Assembly (NCBI RefSeq): GCF_006491645.1
Contig: NZ_VDCZ01000004.1
Coordinates: forward strand, 62,001-126,000
Reading direction: 5' to 3'
Length of the DNA stretch: 64,000 nucleotides
DNA from: Flavobacterium profundi
GTDB lineage: Bacteria > Bacteroidota > Bacteroidia > Flavobacteriales > Flavobacteriaceae
The stretch's first letter is position 1. Every line of letters begins with the position of its first letter. The translations under genes and the position numbers were made by a program. The notes under the pieces are model-generated. The model was not told the DNA's origin. It did no database searches and saw only the letters and a program-made list of their open reading frames with translations. Of the stretch, positions 32,148 through 40,396 are shown piece after piece.

Positions 32148-34394
32148 ATGAAAATTTTATTCAAAAGTAGTACAATGTTTAATGCACAATGTACAATGGC
32201 TTGTTCAAGTCTTTCATTTTATGTCAAGAAAAGTTTCTCGAGGACATTTATTAACTTTTTTCTTTTTTCTTTTTTCTTTTCTCTTGCCTCTTTTTCACAA
32301 GAAACGGAAAAAGATTCAACAAAAATTACCCAATTAAACGAAGTAGTGCTTTCTTCAGTAAGAGCAAAAGAGAAAAGTCCCATTACCTTTACGAATATTT
32401 CTAAAGAAGAGATTGCTAAGCGAAATTTAGGGCAAGATATTCCGGTTTTATTAAATTACCAACCTTCAGTAGTAACTACAACCGATGCGGGTAACGGTGT
32501 AGGTTATACTTATATGAGAGTGAGAGGTTCAGATGGATCGCGTATAAACGTAACTCTAAATGGTGTTCCTTTTAACGATAGTGAAAGTCATGGTACTTTT
32601 TTTGTAAATCTACCCGACTTTGCTTCCTCCATACAAAGTGCTCAGTTGCAAAGAGGTGTTGGAACATCAACAAATGGAGCAGGTGCTTTTGGAGCAAGTT
32701 TAAATATGGAAACCAAATCGTATCAAGAAAAAGCGCATGCTGAAATTGCGAATTCAGTAGGTAGTTTCGGTACTCGAAAACATACGCTTTCTTTTGGAAG
32801 TGGTTTGCATAATAACTTTGAAATTAATGGGCGTTTGTCTCAAATTGCTTCTGATGGCTATATCGACAGAGCTTCAACAAATATGTTTGGTTATTTCTTT
32901 AATGCCAACTATGTAAAAGAAAATACCATTATAAAGTTGATTGCTTTTGGTGGAAAAGAAAAAACATATCAAGCTTGGTATGGTTTGGAGGATGAAGAAA
33001 TGTTAGCGAATAATCCTACCTATAATATTGCAGGAATGTATTATGATGAAAACGGAAATGTACAATTTTATGATAATGAAACCGATAATTATTGGCAAAA
33101 TCATTTTCAATTGCATTGGTCTGAAAAATGGAATTCAAAATGGAGTTCTAATGTTTCTTTACATTATACAGCAGGGAAAGGTTTCTTTGAACAATACAAA
33201 GAAGATGAAGATGTAACAGCATATAATTTACCAGATTTTAATGGGAATACTATTTCAGATTTAGTAAGACGAAGATGGTTGGATAATGATTTTTTTGGAG
33301 CTACATTTTTCTTAAACTATAACAGCCAAAAAACAGATTTTCAAATTGGTGGAGCGGCTAATAGATATTTAGGTAAACACTATGGTGAAGTTATAAAAAC
33401 ACAATACTACACTCCAAATGCAAATCGCTATTATGACAACTTTGGAAATAAAGACGATGTAAATGTTTACAGTAAAATAAGTCATGAAATTATAGATAAA
33501 GTAAATGTTTTTACCGATTTACAATATCGAATGGTATTTTATCAAGCAGACAGTTTTAAATTTAATGATGTAAATGACACGTTTCGTTTCTTTAACCCAA
33601 AAGTGGGGTTAAATTACCAATTCAATGCGAATAACATGTTCTATGGGTATTTTGGTATTGCCAATAAAGAACCACGAAGAGACGATTACGAAAATAATGA
33701 GAATAAACCAAAATCAGAACGTTTGAACGATTATGAATTGGGTTGGAAATACGCTTCTAAGAAGATAAAAGTGAATGCCAATCTTTTTTATATGAAGTAT
33801 AAGAACCAATTGGTTCTAACAGGAGCTTTAAATGATGTAGGTGCTCCTGTATTTACAAATAGTGGTAAAAGTTATCGTTATGGAATTGAAATTGATGCCC
33901 AAATTCAACTAGTTGAAGGCTTGTTTTTTCAACCTAATGTAACTTTTAGTCAGAATAAAAACCAAGATTTCTATTTTCAAAGAGATGGCGAATTGAAAAA
34001 TTTAGGCGATACCAACATTGCGTATTCTCCAAACATTATCGCTGGTGGGAATATTACGTATTTACCATTGAAAGGGTTGCAAATTTCGCTATTATCTAAA
34101 TACGTTGGAAAACAATATATGGGTAATATTGACGCAAAAAAATCGGAATTAGAAGCATATTTTATTAATGATTTGAATGTAAATTACGAATGGAAAATTA
34201 ATAAAGGCATTCAATCGATTGTTTTTTCTGGTTTAGTTAATAACATCTTCGATGTAAAATATATTTCGAATGGCTATTTTTATACCTATGATGATGATTT
34301 TTCAAATCCACCAGCAATTACAACTATTGAAGGAGCGGGTTATTATCCGCAAGCAGGTATTAACTTTTTAGCAGGAATGACTGTGAAATTTTAA
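32148..34394 (+). CDS. TonB-dependent receptor, probably thiamin uptake
   Basis: A 748-residue outer-membrane receptor. After a Phe/Ser-rich signal peptide (ending SLASFSQ) comes the TonB box region (LNEVVLSSVRAKEKSP), the plug domain (RVRGSDGSRINVTLNGVPFNDSESHGTFFVNLPDF), and a 22-strand barrel to the C-terminal Phe (AGMTVKF). The TPP riboswitch about 110 bp upstream assigns it to uptake of thiamin or a derivative. The start is uncertain: ATGs at 32148, 32175 and 32196 are in frame, and the signal peptide fits the last best. A tandem heptamer runs through the signal-peptide codons. Confidence 0.9.
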   Translation: MKILFKSSTMFNAQCTMACSSLSFYVKKSFSRTFINFFLFSFFFSLASFSQETEKDSTKITQLNEVVLSSVRAKEKSPITFTNISKEEIAKRNLGQDIPVLLNYQPSVVTTTDAGNGVGYTYMRVRGSDGSRINVTLNGVPFNDSESHGTFFVNLPDFASSIQSAQLQRGVGTSTNGAGAFGASLNMETKSYQEKAHAEIANSVGSFGTRKHTLSFGSGLHNNFEINGRLSQIASDGYIDRASTNMFGYFFNANYVKENTIIKLIAFGGKEKTYQAWYGLEDEEMLANNPTYNIAGMYYDENGNVQFYDNETDNYWQNHFQLHWSEKWNSKWSSNVSLHYTAGKGFFEQYKEDEDVTAYNLPDFNGNTISDLVRRRWLDNDFFGATFFLNYNSQKTDFQIGGAANRYLGKHYGEVIKTQYYTPNANRYYDNFGNKDDVNVYSKISHEIIDKVNVFTDLQYRMVFYQADSFKFNDVNDTFRFFNPKVGLNYQFNANNMFYGYFGIANKEPRRDDYENNENKPKSERLNDYELGWKYASKKIKVNANLFYMKYKNQLVLTGALNDVGAPVFTNSGKSYRYGIEIDAQIQLVEGLFFQPNVTFSQNKNQDFYFQRDGELKNLGDTNIAYSPNIIAGGNITYLPLKGLQISLLSKYVGKQYMGNIDAKKSELEAYFINDLNVNYEWKINKGIQSIVFSGLVNNIFDVKYISNGYFYTYDDDFSNPPAITTIEGAGYYPQAGINFLAGMTVKF
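32255..32281 (+). repeat. tandem heptamer (CTTTTTT)x3 in the receptor signal peptide
   Basis: Three exact copies of CTTTTTT (32255-32275) followed by the shorter CTTTTC. The unit length is not a multiple of three, so gain or loss of one copy would shift the receptor reading frame. Confidence 0.7.
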
Positions 34395-34421
34395 TGGAAA
34401 TAAAAACAAATAAATATACAG

Positions 34422-34452
34422 AAGCTAGTTCATTTGGAACTAGCTTTTTTTA
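34422..34452 (+). terminator. intrinsic terminator behind the TonB receptor
   Basis: AAGCTAGTTC (34422-34431), loop ATTTG, GAACTAGCTT (34437-34446), then a T run. Confidence 0.88.
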
Positions 34453-34507
34453 TACTTCAAAAGTTAAAATCACTATTTTTAATGATTTATAGTCGCATAA
34501 TTACCAA

Positions 34508-34515
34508 TAGTTTTG
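34508..34515 (+). promoter_or_regulatory. candidate -7 box for the 34.5-kb operon
   Basis: TAGTTTTG matches TAnnTTTG and lies 24 bp before the ATG at 34540. The -33 region is only T-rich. Confidence 0.4.
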
Positions 34516-34539
34516 TTTTCAAATTAATTCAAAACTATT

Positions 34540-34935
34540 ATGGGACTTACCGAAAAACGCTTAGCTGCTACAATACAAACGGATGCTTTACCAAAATTCA
34601 TATCAGAAATTCAAGAAGTAGCTGATTATCCAATTGCAGTTACTATCGATTGGGAAACTTTTATAGCTTATGATTCTTATCCTTTGAGCCGATTGGAAAA
34701 TTATGTTTTTAATGATGTGAAAGAAGCGATAGGAAAAATTTGTAGTGATGCGATTGGAAAAGAAGCATTACAAGAAAATGTAACTACGATACACATTCGT
34801 AACACCGATCAACAAGATAATTTTAGTATGGAACTAAAAGATAAAACCCTTTTTCTTACAGAGCGTTTGTATGGGGATACTTTTAGTAATCATATGACCA
34901 ATATGATAGTAGATTATTTAGAATCGGTATTGTAA
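34540..34935 (+). CDS. unrecognised protein (131 aa)
   Basis: I do not recognise a family. The product is small, acidic and soluble-looking with no signal peptide or membrane segment. It has mixed helix/strand patterns: an N-terminal helix (LAATIQTDALPKFISEIQEVA), a strand VAVTIDW-like segment (YPIAVTIDWETF), and a C-terminal amphipathic helix (NHMTNMIVDYLESVL). Its stop codon overlaps the start of the next gene (TAATG), so it is translationally coupled to the 570-residue protein behind it and forms the head of a three-gene operon behind a clear terminator. Confidence 0.7.
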   Translation: MGLTEKRLAATIQTDALPKFISEIQEVADYPIAVTIDWETFIAYDSYPLSRLENYVFNDVKEAIGKICSDAIGKEALQENVTTIHIRNTDQQDNFSMELKDKTLFLTERLYGDTFSNHMTNMIVDYLESVL

Positions 34936-36647
34936 TGAAGAGAAGTAATAGTTATCAATTGCAAATTAAAAGAGAAGGTGTTAATCAGGTTCATGTTTTT
35001 AAAAAAAACGATGAAGGCACCTATGATAATTATTGGAATTTTTCTTTATTAGGGGATGATGAACCTATTATTTTAAATGATTTTTTTAACGAAAATCAAT
35101 TTGTAATTATTAATTGGAATGGCTGGATACGACTGTTTGATGCGAAGAAAAAAGTATTGCTGTTGGATTATGATTTGAAAGGAAATCTAGATGCTAAAGC
35201 TGTCTTTTCCATAAATAAAAAGAAAGTATATGTATGTATTCACGACCACAATCATAAAGCCTTTCTGGTTACTTTAGATTTAATAACTACAAAAATTGCC
35301 ATTCAAGAATTGGGTAATTGCTATGCTTCTCATCTTGGAATTCGAAAAGATGGATGCTTATTATTTTATAAACAGGATTGGGAATATGAAAATAAACAAA
35401 AAAAATATACACATGGTTTTACTGTATTCCATCCCAAAACGAGTGAACAGGAATATTTTAGTTTGCCTGAAGCTCCTTGTTCTTCTTTCGATAGTGTTAC
35501 ACCTTTTATTGATACTCGAACAAATTTAGCTGTAATGCCTTATTATGGAGCAGTACAGGTTAAAAATAAAGAAAAAAAGCAGCTGTTATTTGAGTTTCAC
35601 ATCATGCTTATCCATTTAAACACATTTGAAGTAGAACTCCTTTCTGTTAGGGATTTTGAAAAATACCAATTGAGTTGCTTCGAATCCAATTGTGAAGATA
35701 TGGTAGAACTTTTTTTGAATAAAAGGGTTGAAGAAGAAGAGTACCAAGAAGCTGTTTGCGAATTTTGTGAAGATTTGAACACGGTCTATTTTGTAGAGGA
35801 TGGTTTTTGGTTGTGTTGGAGAAACGGAGTTCTAAGAAAAGTGTATAAAGATAAAAGTCTTTCTGCTTTATTGGTAACCCATTCCTTACCTAATAATAAT
35901 GGAAGTGGAATGTTTCAATTTCCATTTTTTCATTCTCAATTGTATAGAATTGAAGACCATAAGCTCTATCTTTTTGATGAAACGAATTATTATTCCGCAA
36001 CAATTCCAGATGCGATGACATTGAAAAATGAGAATTGTTTTCCTATTTCATTAGAAACAACGACTCTCGATATCATTAACAAAACGAGCTATACCAAGGA
36101 GAAAAGAAAGGAAATTGATCGATTAGACAAAATCATCCTCTTAGTGGAAGATTTAGCTTTAGAAAAATCTCTTTTAGATGCCTTACATCAAATGTATCTC
36201 AAAGTCGAATCTTTAGAAACTTTGGGTTTAGTTACTACGCTTGAATTTCAAATAGAAGATAAAAAAGGAGCAATTGTAGCGGAACCCGTATTTTTTGAAA
36301 AAATAGCTGTTTTAGAAGAAGCAACAACAATATTACAAAACATAGTAGAAACATTCTGTAACTACCCAAAAGCTAAATATTTATATAGGAATGAAGAAGA
36401 AACGGCACTTTGCTATGCGGTTTTAACACTCTCGAAAAAAGGTAAAGATTTTTTGCCTACCATACTTCGGTATTTGGCTACCATAGATTTGGATCATGAT
36501 GTTTTTACTATTGAAAATATCGTTCCTTATTTAGATGTTACTTACGAAAGAACCTCTATAATAGAAAATTTAAAAATCATTTCTGAAGATTGTTTGGAAT
36601 GGTTTGAACACTATTGGCATGAAATTGACGCAAATGAATTGTATTAA
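34935..36647 (+). CDS. unrecognised protein (570 aa), possibly beta-propeller-like
   Basis: No family recognised. The first about 370 residues alternate short hydrophobic strands with polar turns in blades of 40-50 residues (for example NQFVIINWNGWIRLFDAKKKVLLLDYDL, KKVYVCIHDHNHKAFLVTLDL, LYRIEDHKLYLFDE), which suggests a WD-like or quinoprotein-like propeller. From about residue 385 the pattern becomes helical (KEKRKEIDRLDKIILLVEDLALEKSLLDALHQMY). No signal peptide, so probably cytoplasmic. Acidic overall. It is coupled to the genes on both sides by overlapping stop/start codons, suggesting a joint complex or pathway. Confidence 0.7.
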   Translation: MKRSNSYQLQIKREGVNQVHVFKKNDEGTYDNYWNFSLLGDDEPIILNDFFNENQFVIINWNGWIRLFDAKKKVLLLDYDLKGNLDAKAVFSINKKKVYVCIHDHNHKAFLVTLDLITTKIAIQELGNCYASHLGIRKDGCLLFYKQDWEYENKQKKYTHGFTVFHPKTSEQEYFSLPEAPCSSFDSVTPFIDTRTNLAVMPYYGAVQVKNKEKKQLLFEFHIMLIHLNTFEVELLSVRDFEKYQLSCFESNCEDMVELFLNKRVEEEEYQEAVCEFCEDLNTVYFVEDGFWLCWRNGVLRKVYKDKSLSALLVTHSLPNNNGSGMFQFPFFHSQLYRIEDHKLYLFDETNYYSATIPDAMTLKNENCFPISLETTTLDIINKTSYTKEKRKEIDRLDKIILLVEDLALEKSLLDALHQMYLKVESLETLGLVTTLEFQIEDKKGAIVAEPVFFEKIAVLEEATTILQNIVETFCNYPKAKYLYRNEEETALCYAVLTLSKKGKDFLPTILRYLATIDLDHDVFTIENIVPYLDVTYERTSIIENLKIISEDCLEWFEHYWHEIDANELY

Positions 36648-37824
36648 TGGTACTATTCAAAAACAAATAAAGACAATATCTGGAATAGCTTTTTTTCTGA
36701 TAGCATTACCGTTTTATACACAAAATAATATGGAACATTACACTTACGACCAAGAAATTTTAGATGAAAATAACTTACGACACGGAACTTTAGTGGCAAC
36801 AAGCTATCTGTTTGAGGGATTGGCTTATAAACATGTATACCAACACGGTGCGCTACTGCAAACTACTGATTTTCGCTATCAAGTAAATCATCAAAAGGAA
36901 TTAATAGGTAAATTCAAGAATAATCTTCCTTATGAAGGTTATTTCGTTTCTGAAAATGAACTTGAAATTCCAGAAATAACCTATTATGAAAACGGAGAAA
37001 TACATACGGTTTATAGAACAACGCTTTCTGATATGTTAGAAATAGAATTATTAGGTAAAATGCCAGTTTGGATAACTTGTAGTTTTAAAGAGGGTATCTT
37101 AATTGAGGGTTTGTCTCATGAACAATTTAAATTAGGTGACGGACATTTATTGGTAACCGAATTTTTTAAAAATGGAGAACGCACTCGTGTTGATTTTTGG
37201 CTTTTAGCGATGCATTATGCTGAAACGATTCGATTGAATTTTCTAACGAATGGATATGAAATCATTAAAGAAAGGATAGATGCAGAAGATATTGATCCTG
37301 AAATTGATACGCGTGAACAGCGATTAACCATCTTATTTAATGAAACAGGAAGTGGCAATTTATCTTTTCAAAAAGAAAAAGAAGTAATCGCTCAATATGA
37401 GTTTGATGAATATGAACTTTCAAGAAAAATTTCAGCTATTCCCAGTATTGTGAATTATACCTTGAGTGCATCCCAAACAATTCGATGTTTTCAAAAATAT
37501 AATTTTAAGAGTGTTTCTTCCAATTCAGAAAATGATTTTTATAATCCTAGTTTAATAAATTCAATTTATAGTAATTTATTATACAACCGTATTCCTAGAT
37601 TTTCTACTACAAAAAAAAGTGATTACACAACATTGTTTCAAGAACAACAAGATTTAGAATCGGGATTGCTTTTGTTTTTAAATCAAGAAGGAAAACCGGA
37701 ACATGGTTTGCTTTTGGAACAAGATAATGAAGTATATCAATATTCCAAATTTAAAGAAGGAACAAAAACGGAACACAAAGAGCAACTTACATTAGAAATT
37801 GTAAAGCAGTTGTTTTTTCAATGA
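36634..37824 (+). CDS. putative secreted protein with MORN-like segments
   Basis: A 396-residue protein beginning MNCINGTIQKQ, followed by a hydrophobic stretch (ISGIAFFLIALPFYTQ) fitting a signal peptide, so export is likely. The segments LRHGTLVATSYLFEGLAYKHVYQHGAL and ITYYENGEIHTVYRT resemble the ENG-type (MORN-like/YwqK) repeats common in Bacteroidota, but only weakly. The ATG at 36634 overlaps the end of the previous gene by 14 bp; an upstream ATG at 36604 is also in frame and possible. It ends 25 bp before a convergent gene. Function unknown. Confidence 0.65.
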   Translation: MNCINGTIQKQIKTISGIAFFLIALPFYTQNNMEHYTYDQEILDENNLRHGTLVATSYLFEGLAYKHVYQHGALLQTTDFRYQVNHQKELIGKFKNNLPYEGYFVSENELEIPEITYYENGEIHTVYRTTLSDMLEIELLGKMPVWITCSFKEGILIEGLSHEQFKLGDGHLLVTEFFKNGERTRVDFWLLAMHYAETIRLNFLTNGYEIIKERIDAEDIDPEIDTREQRLTILFNETGSGNLSFQKEKEVIAQYEFDEYELSRKISAIPSIVNYTLSASQTIRCFQKYNFKSVSSNSENDFYNPSLINSIYSNLLYNRIPRFSTTKKSDYTTLFQEQQDLESGLLLFLNQEGKPEHGLLLEQDNEVYQYSKFKEGTKTEHKEQLTLEIVKQLFFQ

Positions 37825-37849
37825 AAATAAGAACAGCTTTATTTTTTAA

Positions 37850-38386
37850 TTAAGATAATATTTCTATCCAAAGAGTAACATTGTCTAAAGCAGGTCTTAT
37901 TTCTGGAGCAAAAGAAGTTTCCATATCAACTGAAGTTTGTTTGGTTACTTTATTTATGATATAACGACTAAACGAAGACGTATTTACGCGTTCCAAAATA
38001 AATTGGTTATCCGTTTCATAAATGGAATGTAAAAATGCGGGATTTAAGTTTCCAAAATATTTTTTTACAAATGCAATAGTCTTTATATCGCTCTTGGATG
38101 GTTGGTAGAAATCTTTTATAGAAAGGCCATCCAATGGTAAACATCTTGTAGCGATTAATTCAATAGTAAATTCATAGATTACCTTTTGATTTGGGTTATT
38201 TTTTGGAATACACCGAATCCATCTCTTAAATGTTAGGTATACTTCTTCCTCGTTTTTAAATGCACGTATAAGATAATCGTTTGAATCAATATCGTTTTTT
38301 TTATGCTTTTCTTTTAAAATGTGCAAAGCAATATCTATAAGTTCCGTTTTCTTTTTGTTTGTTAAATCAGAAATCTTAAAATTCAT
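37850..38386 (-). CDS. unrecognised protein (178 aa)
   Basis: No family recognised. A soluble-looking basic/neutral protein without signal peptide. The N-terminal part is helical (LTNKKKTELIDIALHILKEKHKKN); the rest alternates strands and short helices (EVYLTFKRWIRCI, VIYEFTIELIATRC, IRPALDNVTLWIEIL). It follows the broken small gene at 38408-38610 by 21 bp in the same orientation, so the two probably formed an operon. It is convergent with the 34.5-kb operon; only 25 bp separate the stops, with a weak AAAATAA/TTATTTT hairpin between them. Confidence 0.65.
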   Translation of the reverse strand: MNFKISDLTNKKKTELIDIALHILKEKHKKNDIDSNDYLIRAFKNEEEVYLTFKRWIRCIPKNNPNQKVIYEFTIELIATRCLPLDGLSIKDFYQPSKSDIKTIAFVKKYFGNLNPAFLHSIYETDNQFILERVNTSSFSRYIINKVTKQTSVDMETSFAPEIRPALDNVTLWIEILS

Positions 38387-38407
38387 TGAATCAATTTTTA
38401 ACTTAGT

Positions 38408-38610
38408 TTATTCAGTTGTAATAGCTTTTAAAAAATCCTCATCTTGCCAAAATTTTTCAAAATGGATGTCGTTTAAGAAATGTTCTTTGGTTTTTCCAAT
38501 TTTTGATTGTAATTATCAAAACGAATGGCAGTCATATTTTTAGAATGAGTTATTTCAGAAAAGGTAAACTGATTTTTTGCTAAGTCGATTCTTATTTCTG
38601 TTGTGTTCAT
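38408..38610 (-). pseudogene. frameshifted small gene (about 67 codons)
   Basis: On the - strand an ATG at 38610 opens MNTTEIRIDLAKNQ, followed by FTFSEITHSKNMTAIRFDN, then YNQK; the frame stops after about 45 codons. Adding one base in a run of five A (T at 38500-38504 on the + strand) lets it continue as IGKTKEHFLNDIHFEKFWQ, then DEDFLKAITTE, to a stop at 38408. The 203 bp are one base short of 68 codons. Either the gene is broken or the homopolymer length is a sequencing error. No family recognised. It directly precedes the gene at 37850-38386. Confidence 0.62.
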
Positions 38611-38736
38611 AATATACTTGTTTAGACACAAAAATAAGTGCTATAAAAATGTAGATTTTCACTATTTATAGTGATTTTAAATTTTTTGAACGACAGTATC
38701 TTTACTGAGGTTATAAAATGGAAATTTAATTTTTTT

Positions 38737-39744
38737 ATGATGAATAAAAATGATGACTTATCAATTGAACTTTTTAATTTATTAGATACTTATAAATACA
38801 CCCTTGATTTAGTTGAAAAGGCTGTTGAATTATTGGAAAAAGGAGCTGATGTAAATTATAAGCAAATAGAGTATCCGTATGAAACAAGTTTGTATAGATG
38901 TTTGTCTTCAGGTAAAAGTGAATATAAATTAAATATGGTTGAACTTTTGATAGCAAACGGAGCTGATGTTAACTTAGTAGCTGATATTTTTTCTCCTTTA
39001 AGTCAGGCTGTAATGAAAAATGATATTGAAATTGTGCAACTTTTACTAAAAAATGGAGCAAATGACTTTAGTTATTCATTAAAAAATGCAATTGAACAAG
39101 ATAAAATTGAAATGGTACAATTGTTAATTAGTTATGGTGGAAAATGCAATTGTTTTGAAGACTATAATTGTTCATTTTTGGAATTTTGCAATGAACCATT
39201 TAGACTTAAAAAGGAAGATTATCATTATGAAAAGACACCAGGATTAGCAATAGCAGAATTGCTAATTAGTTGCGGTGCAAATCCTAATGGAGTTGAAAAT
39301 GGTACATCGAGTCCTATATCAGAAGCGATAAGGCATGATTTTATAGAATTAGTACATTTATTACTACAAAACGGAGCAGTATTTACAGATGAATTAATTT
39401 TTTATTGTAATACCTTAGAGATGACCAACTTCTTATTGGAAAAAGACATATTTGATAATACATTTTGTAAGAACCTTAGAGGCGAAAATGTGCTTATCTA
39501 TAATGCGATGCAATCCAATTACGAATTAGTGCACTATTGGATAAATTCTGGAATTGATTTATATGATTTTGATAAACAGGGTTTTACTGCTTTTCATTAT
39601 TTGGTTATGAAAGAAAAAATAGATGTTTTTGAACAATTTTTACCGTATTTTGATATTAAGAAATGTAATGCAATACAACCCATATTAGATTTAATCGACC
39701 ATAAAAAAATGAAAGCACAAATAGAAGAAATGTTAATCGATTGA
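38737..39744 (+). CDS. ankyrin-repeat protein
   Basis: A 335-residue protein made almost entirely of ankyrin repeats: AVELLEKGADVNYK, MVELLIANGADVNLV, IVQLLLKNGAN, MVQLLISYGGKCN, IAELLISCGANPNGV, LVHLLLQNGAVFT and later degenerate units (LVHYWINSGIDLYDFDKQGFTAFHYLV). No signal peptide. Two adjacent ATGs (38737, 38740) are likely starts; a GTG at 38671 would add 22 residues with no repeat character. Ankyrin proteins mediate protein-protein contacts and in Bacteroidota are often immunity or accessory proteins; the partner is unknown. Confidence 0.85.
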   Translation: MMNKNDDLSIELFNLLDTYKYTLDLVEKAVELLEKGADVNYKQIEYPYETSLYRCLSSGKSEYKLNMVELLIANGADVNLVADIFSPLSQAVMKNDIEIVQLLLKNGANDFSYSLKNAIEQDKIEMVQLLISYGGKCNCFEDYNCSFLEFCNEPFRLKKEDYHYEKTPGLAIAELLISCGANPNGVENGTSSPISEAIRHDFIELVHLLLQNGAVFTDELIFYCNTLEMTNFLLEKDIFDNTFCKNLRGENVLIYNAMQSNYELVHYWINSGIDLYDFDKQGFTAFHYLVMKEKIDVFEQFLPYFDIKKCNAIQPILDLIDHKKMKAQIEEMLID

Positions 39745-39754
39745 AAAACAAATA

Positions 39755-40390
39755 CTAATCTAATAATCCTAATTCGATAGCAAACTTTACTAAACCTGCG
39801 GTGTTCTTTACATTTAGTTTAGATAATAAATTTCTTTTGTGTGTATTTACCGTATTCAAGCTGATAAAGGTTTTTTCTGCAATTTCAGCAGCCGTTAATT
39901 GTTTGGCAATTAGCACTAGAATTTCTTTTTCTCGATTGCTTAATTCGGTCGTTGAGGAAAGATTTTTTTTCAGATTGGTTTCATATTCTTTATGAATAGC
40001 CGCTACTTCTTTAGAAAAATAATGTTCTCCCGATTGTACTTTTTTAATAGCATATAAAAGTTCATCTTTTTCTGCGTTTTTTAAAAGGTAACCGTCTACA
40101 CCTAATCGATTTAACTTAGCAATAATGTGCGCGTTGCTGTGTGTAGTTAAAATGATAATCTTTAAATTGGGATAATTTTTTTTCAGAATTTTAGTAGCAT
40201 CAACGCCATCCATTTCTGGCATACTAATGTCTAATAAGAGTACATCGGCTGTATTCTCTTCGAGTAATTTTAGCAGTTCTTTTCCATTGGAAGCTTTTCC
40301 AGTTACAGTAATTTCAGGAACGTTTCTTAATAAAGAAATCAATCCTTCTAGAAACATAGTGTGGTCGTCAGCTATGATAATGTTTGTCAT
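39755..40390 (-). CDS. LuxR/NarL-family response regulator
   Basis: A 211-residue response regulator: receiver with IIIADDHTMFLEGL, phospho-acceptor Asp54 in LLLDISMPEMDGVDA, Lys in YLLKNAEKDEL, and a C-terminal LuxR-type helix-turn-helix (LSNREKEILVLIAKQLTAAEIAEKTFISLNTVNTHKRNLLSKL). It lies 6 bp behind the TPR histidine kinase and is its obvious partner. Targets are unknown. Confidence 0.94.
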   Translation of the reverse strand: MTNIIIADDHTMFLEGLISLLRNVPEITVTGKASNGKELLKLLEENTADVLLLDISMPEMDGVDATKILKKNYPNLKIIILTTHSNAHIIAKLNRLGVDGYLLKNAEKDELLYAIKKVQSGEHYFSKEVAAIHKEYETNLKKNLSSTTELSNREKEILVLIAKQLTAAEIAEKTFISLNTVNTHKRNLLSKLNVKNTAGLVKFAIELGLLD

Positions 40391-40396
40391 GTTTGC

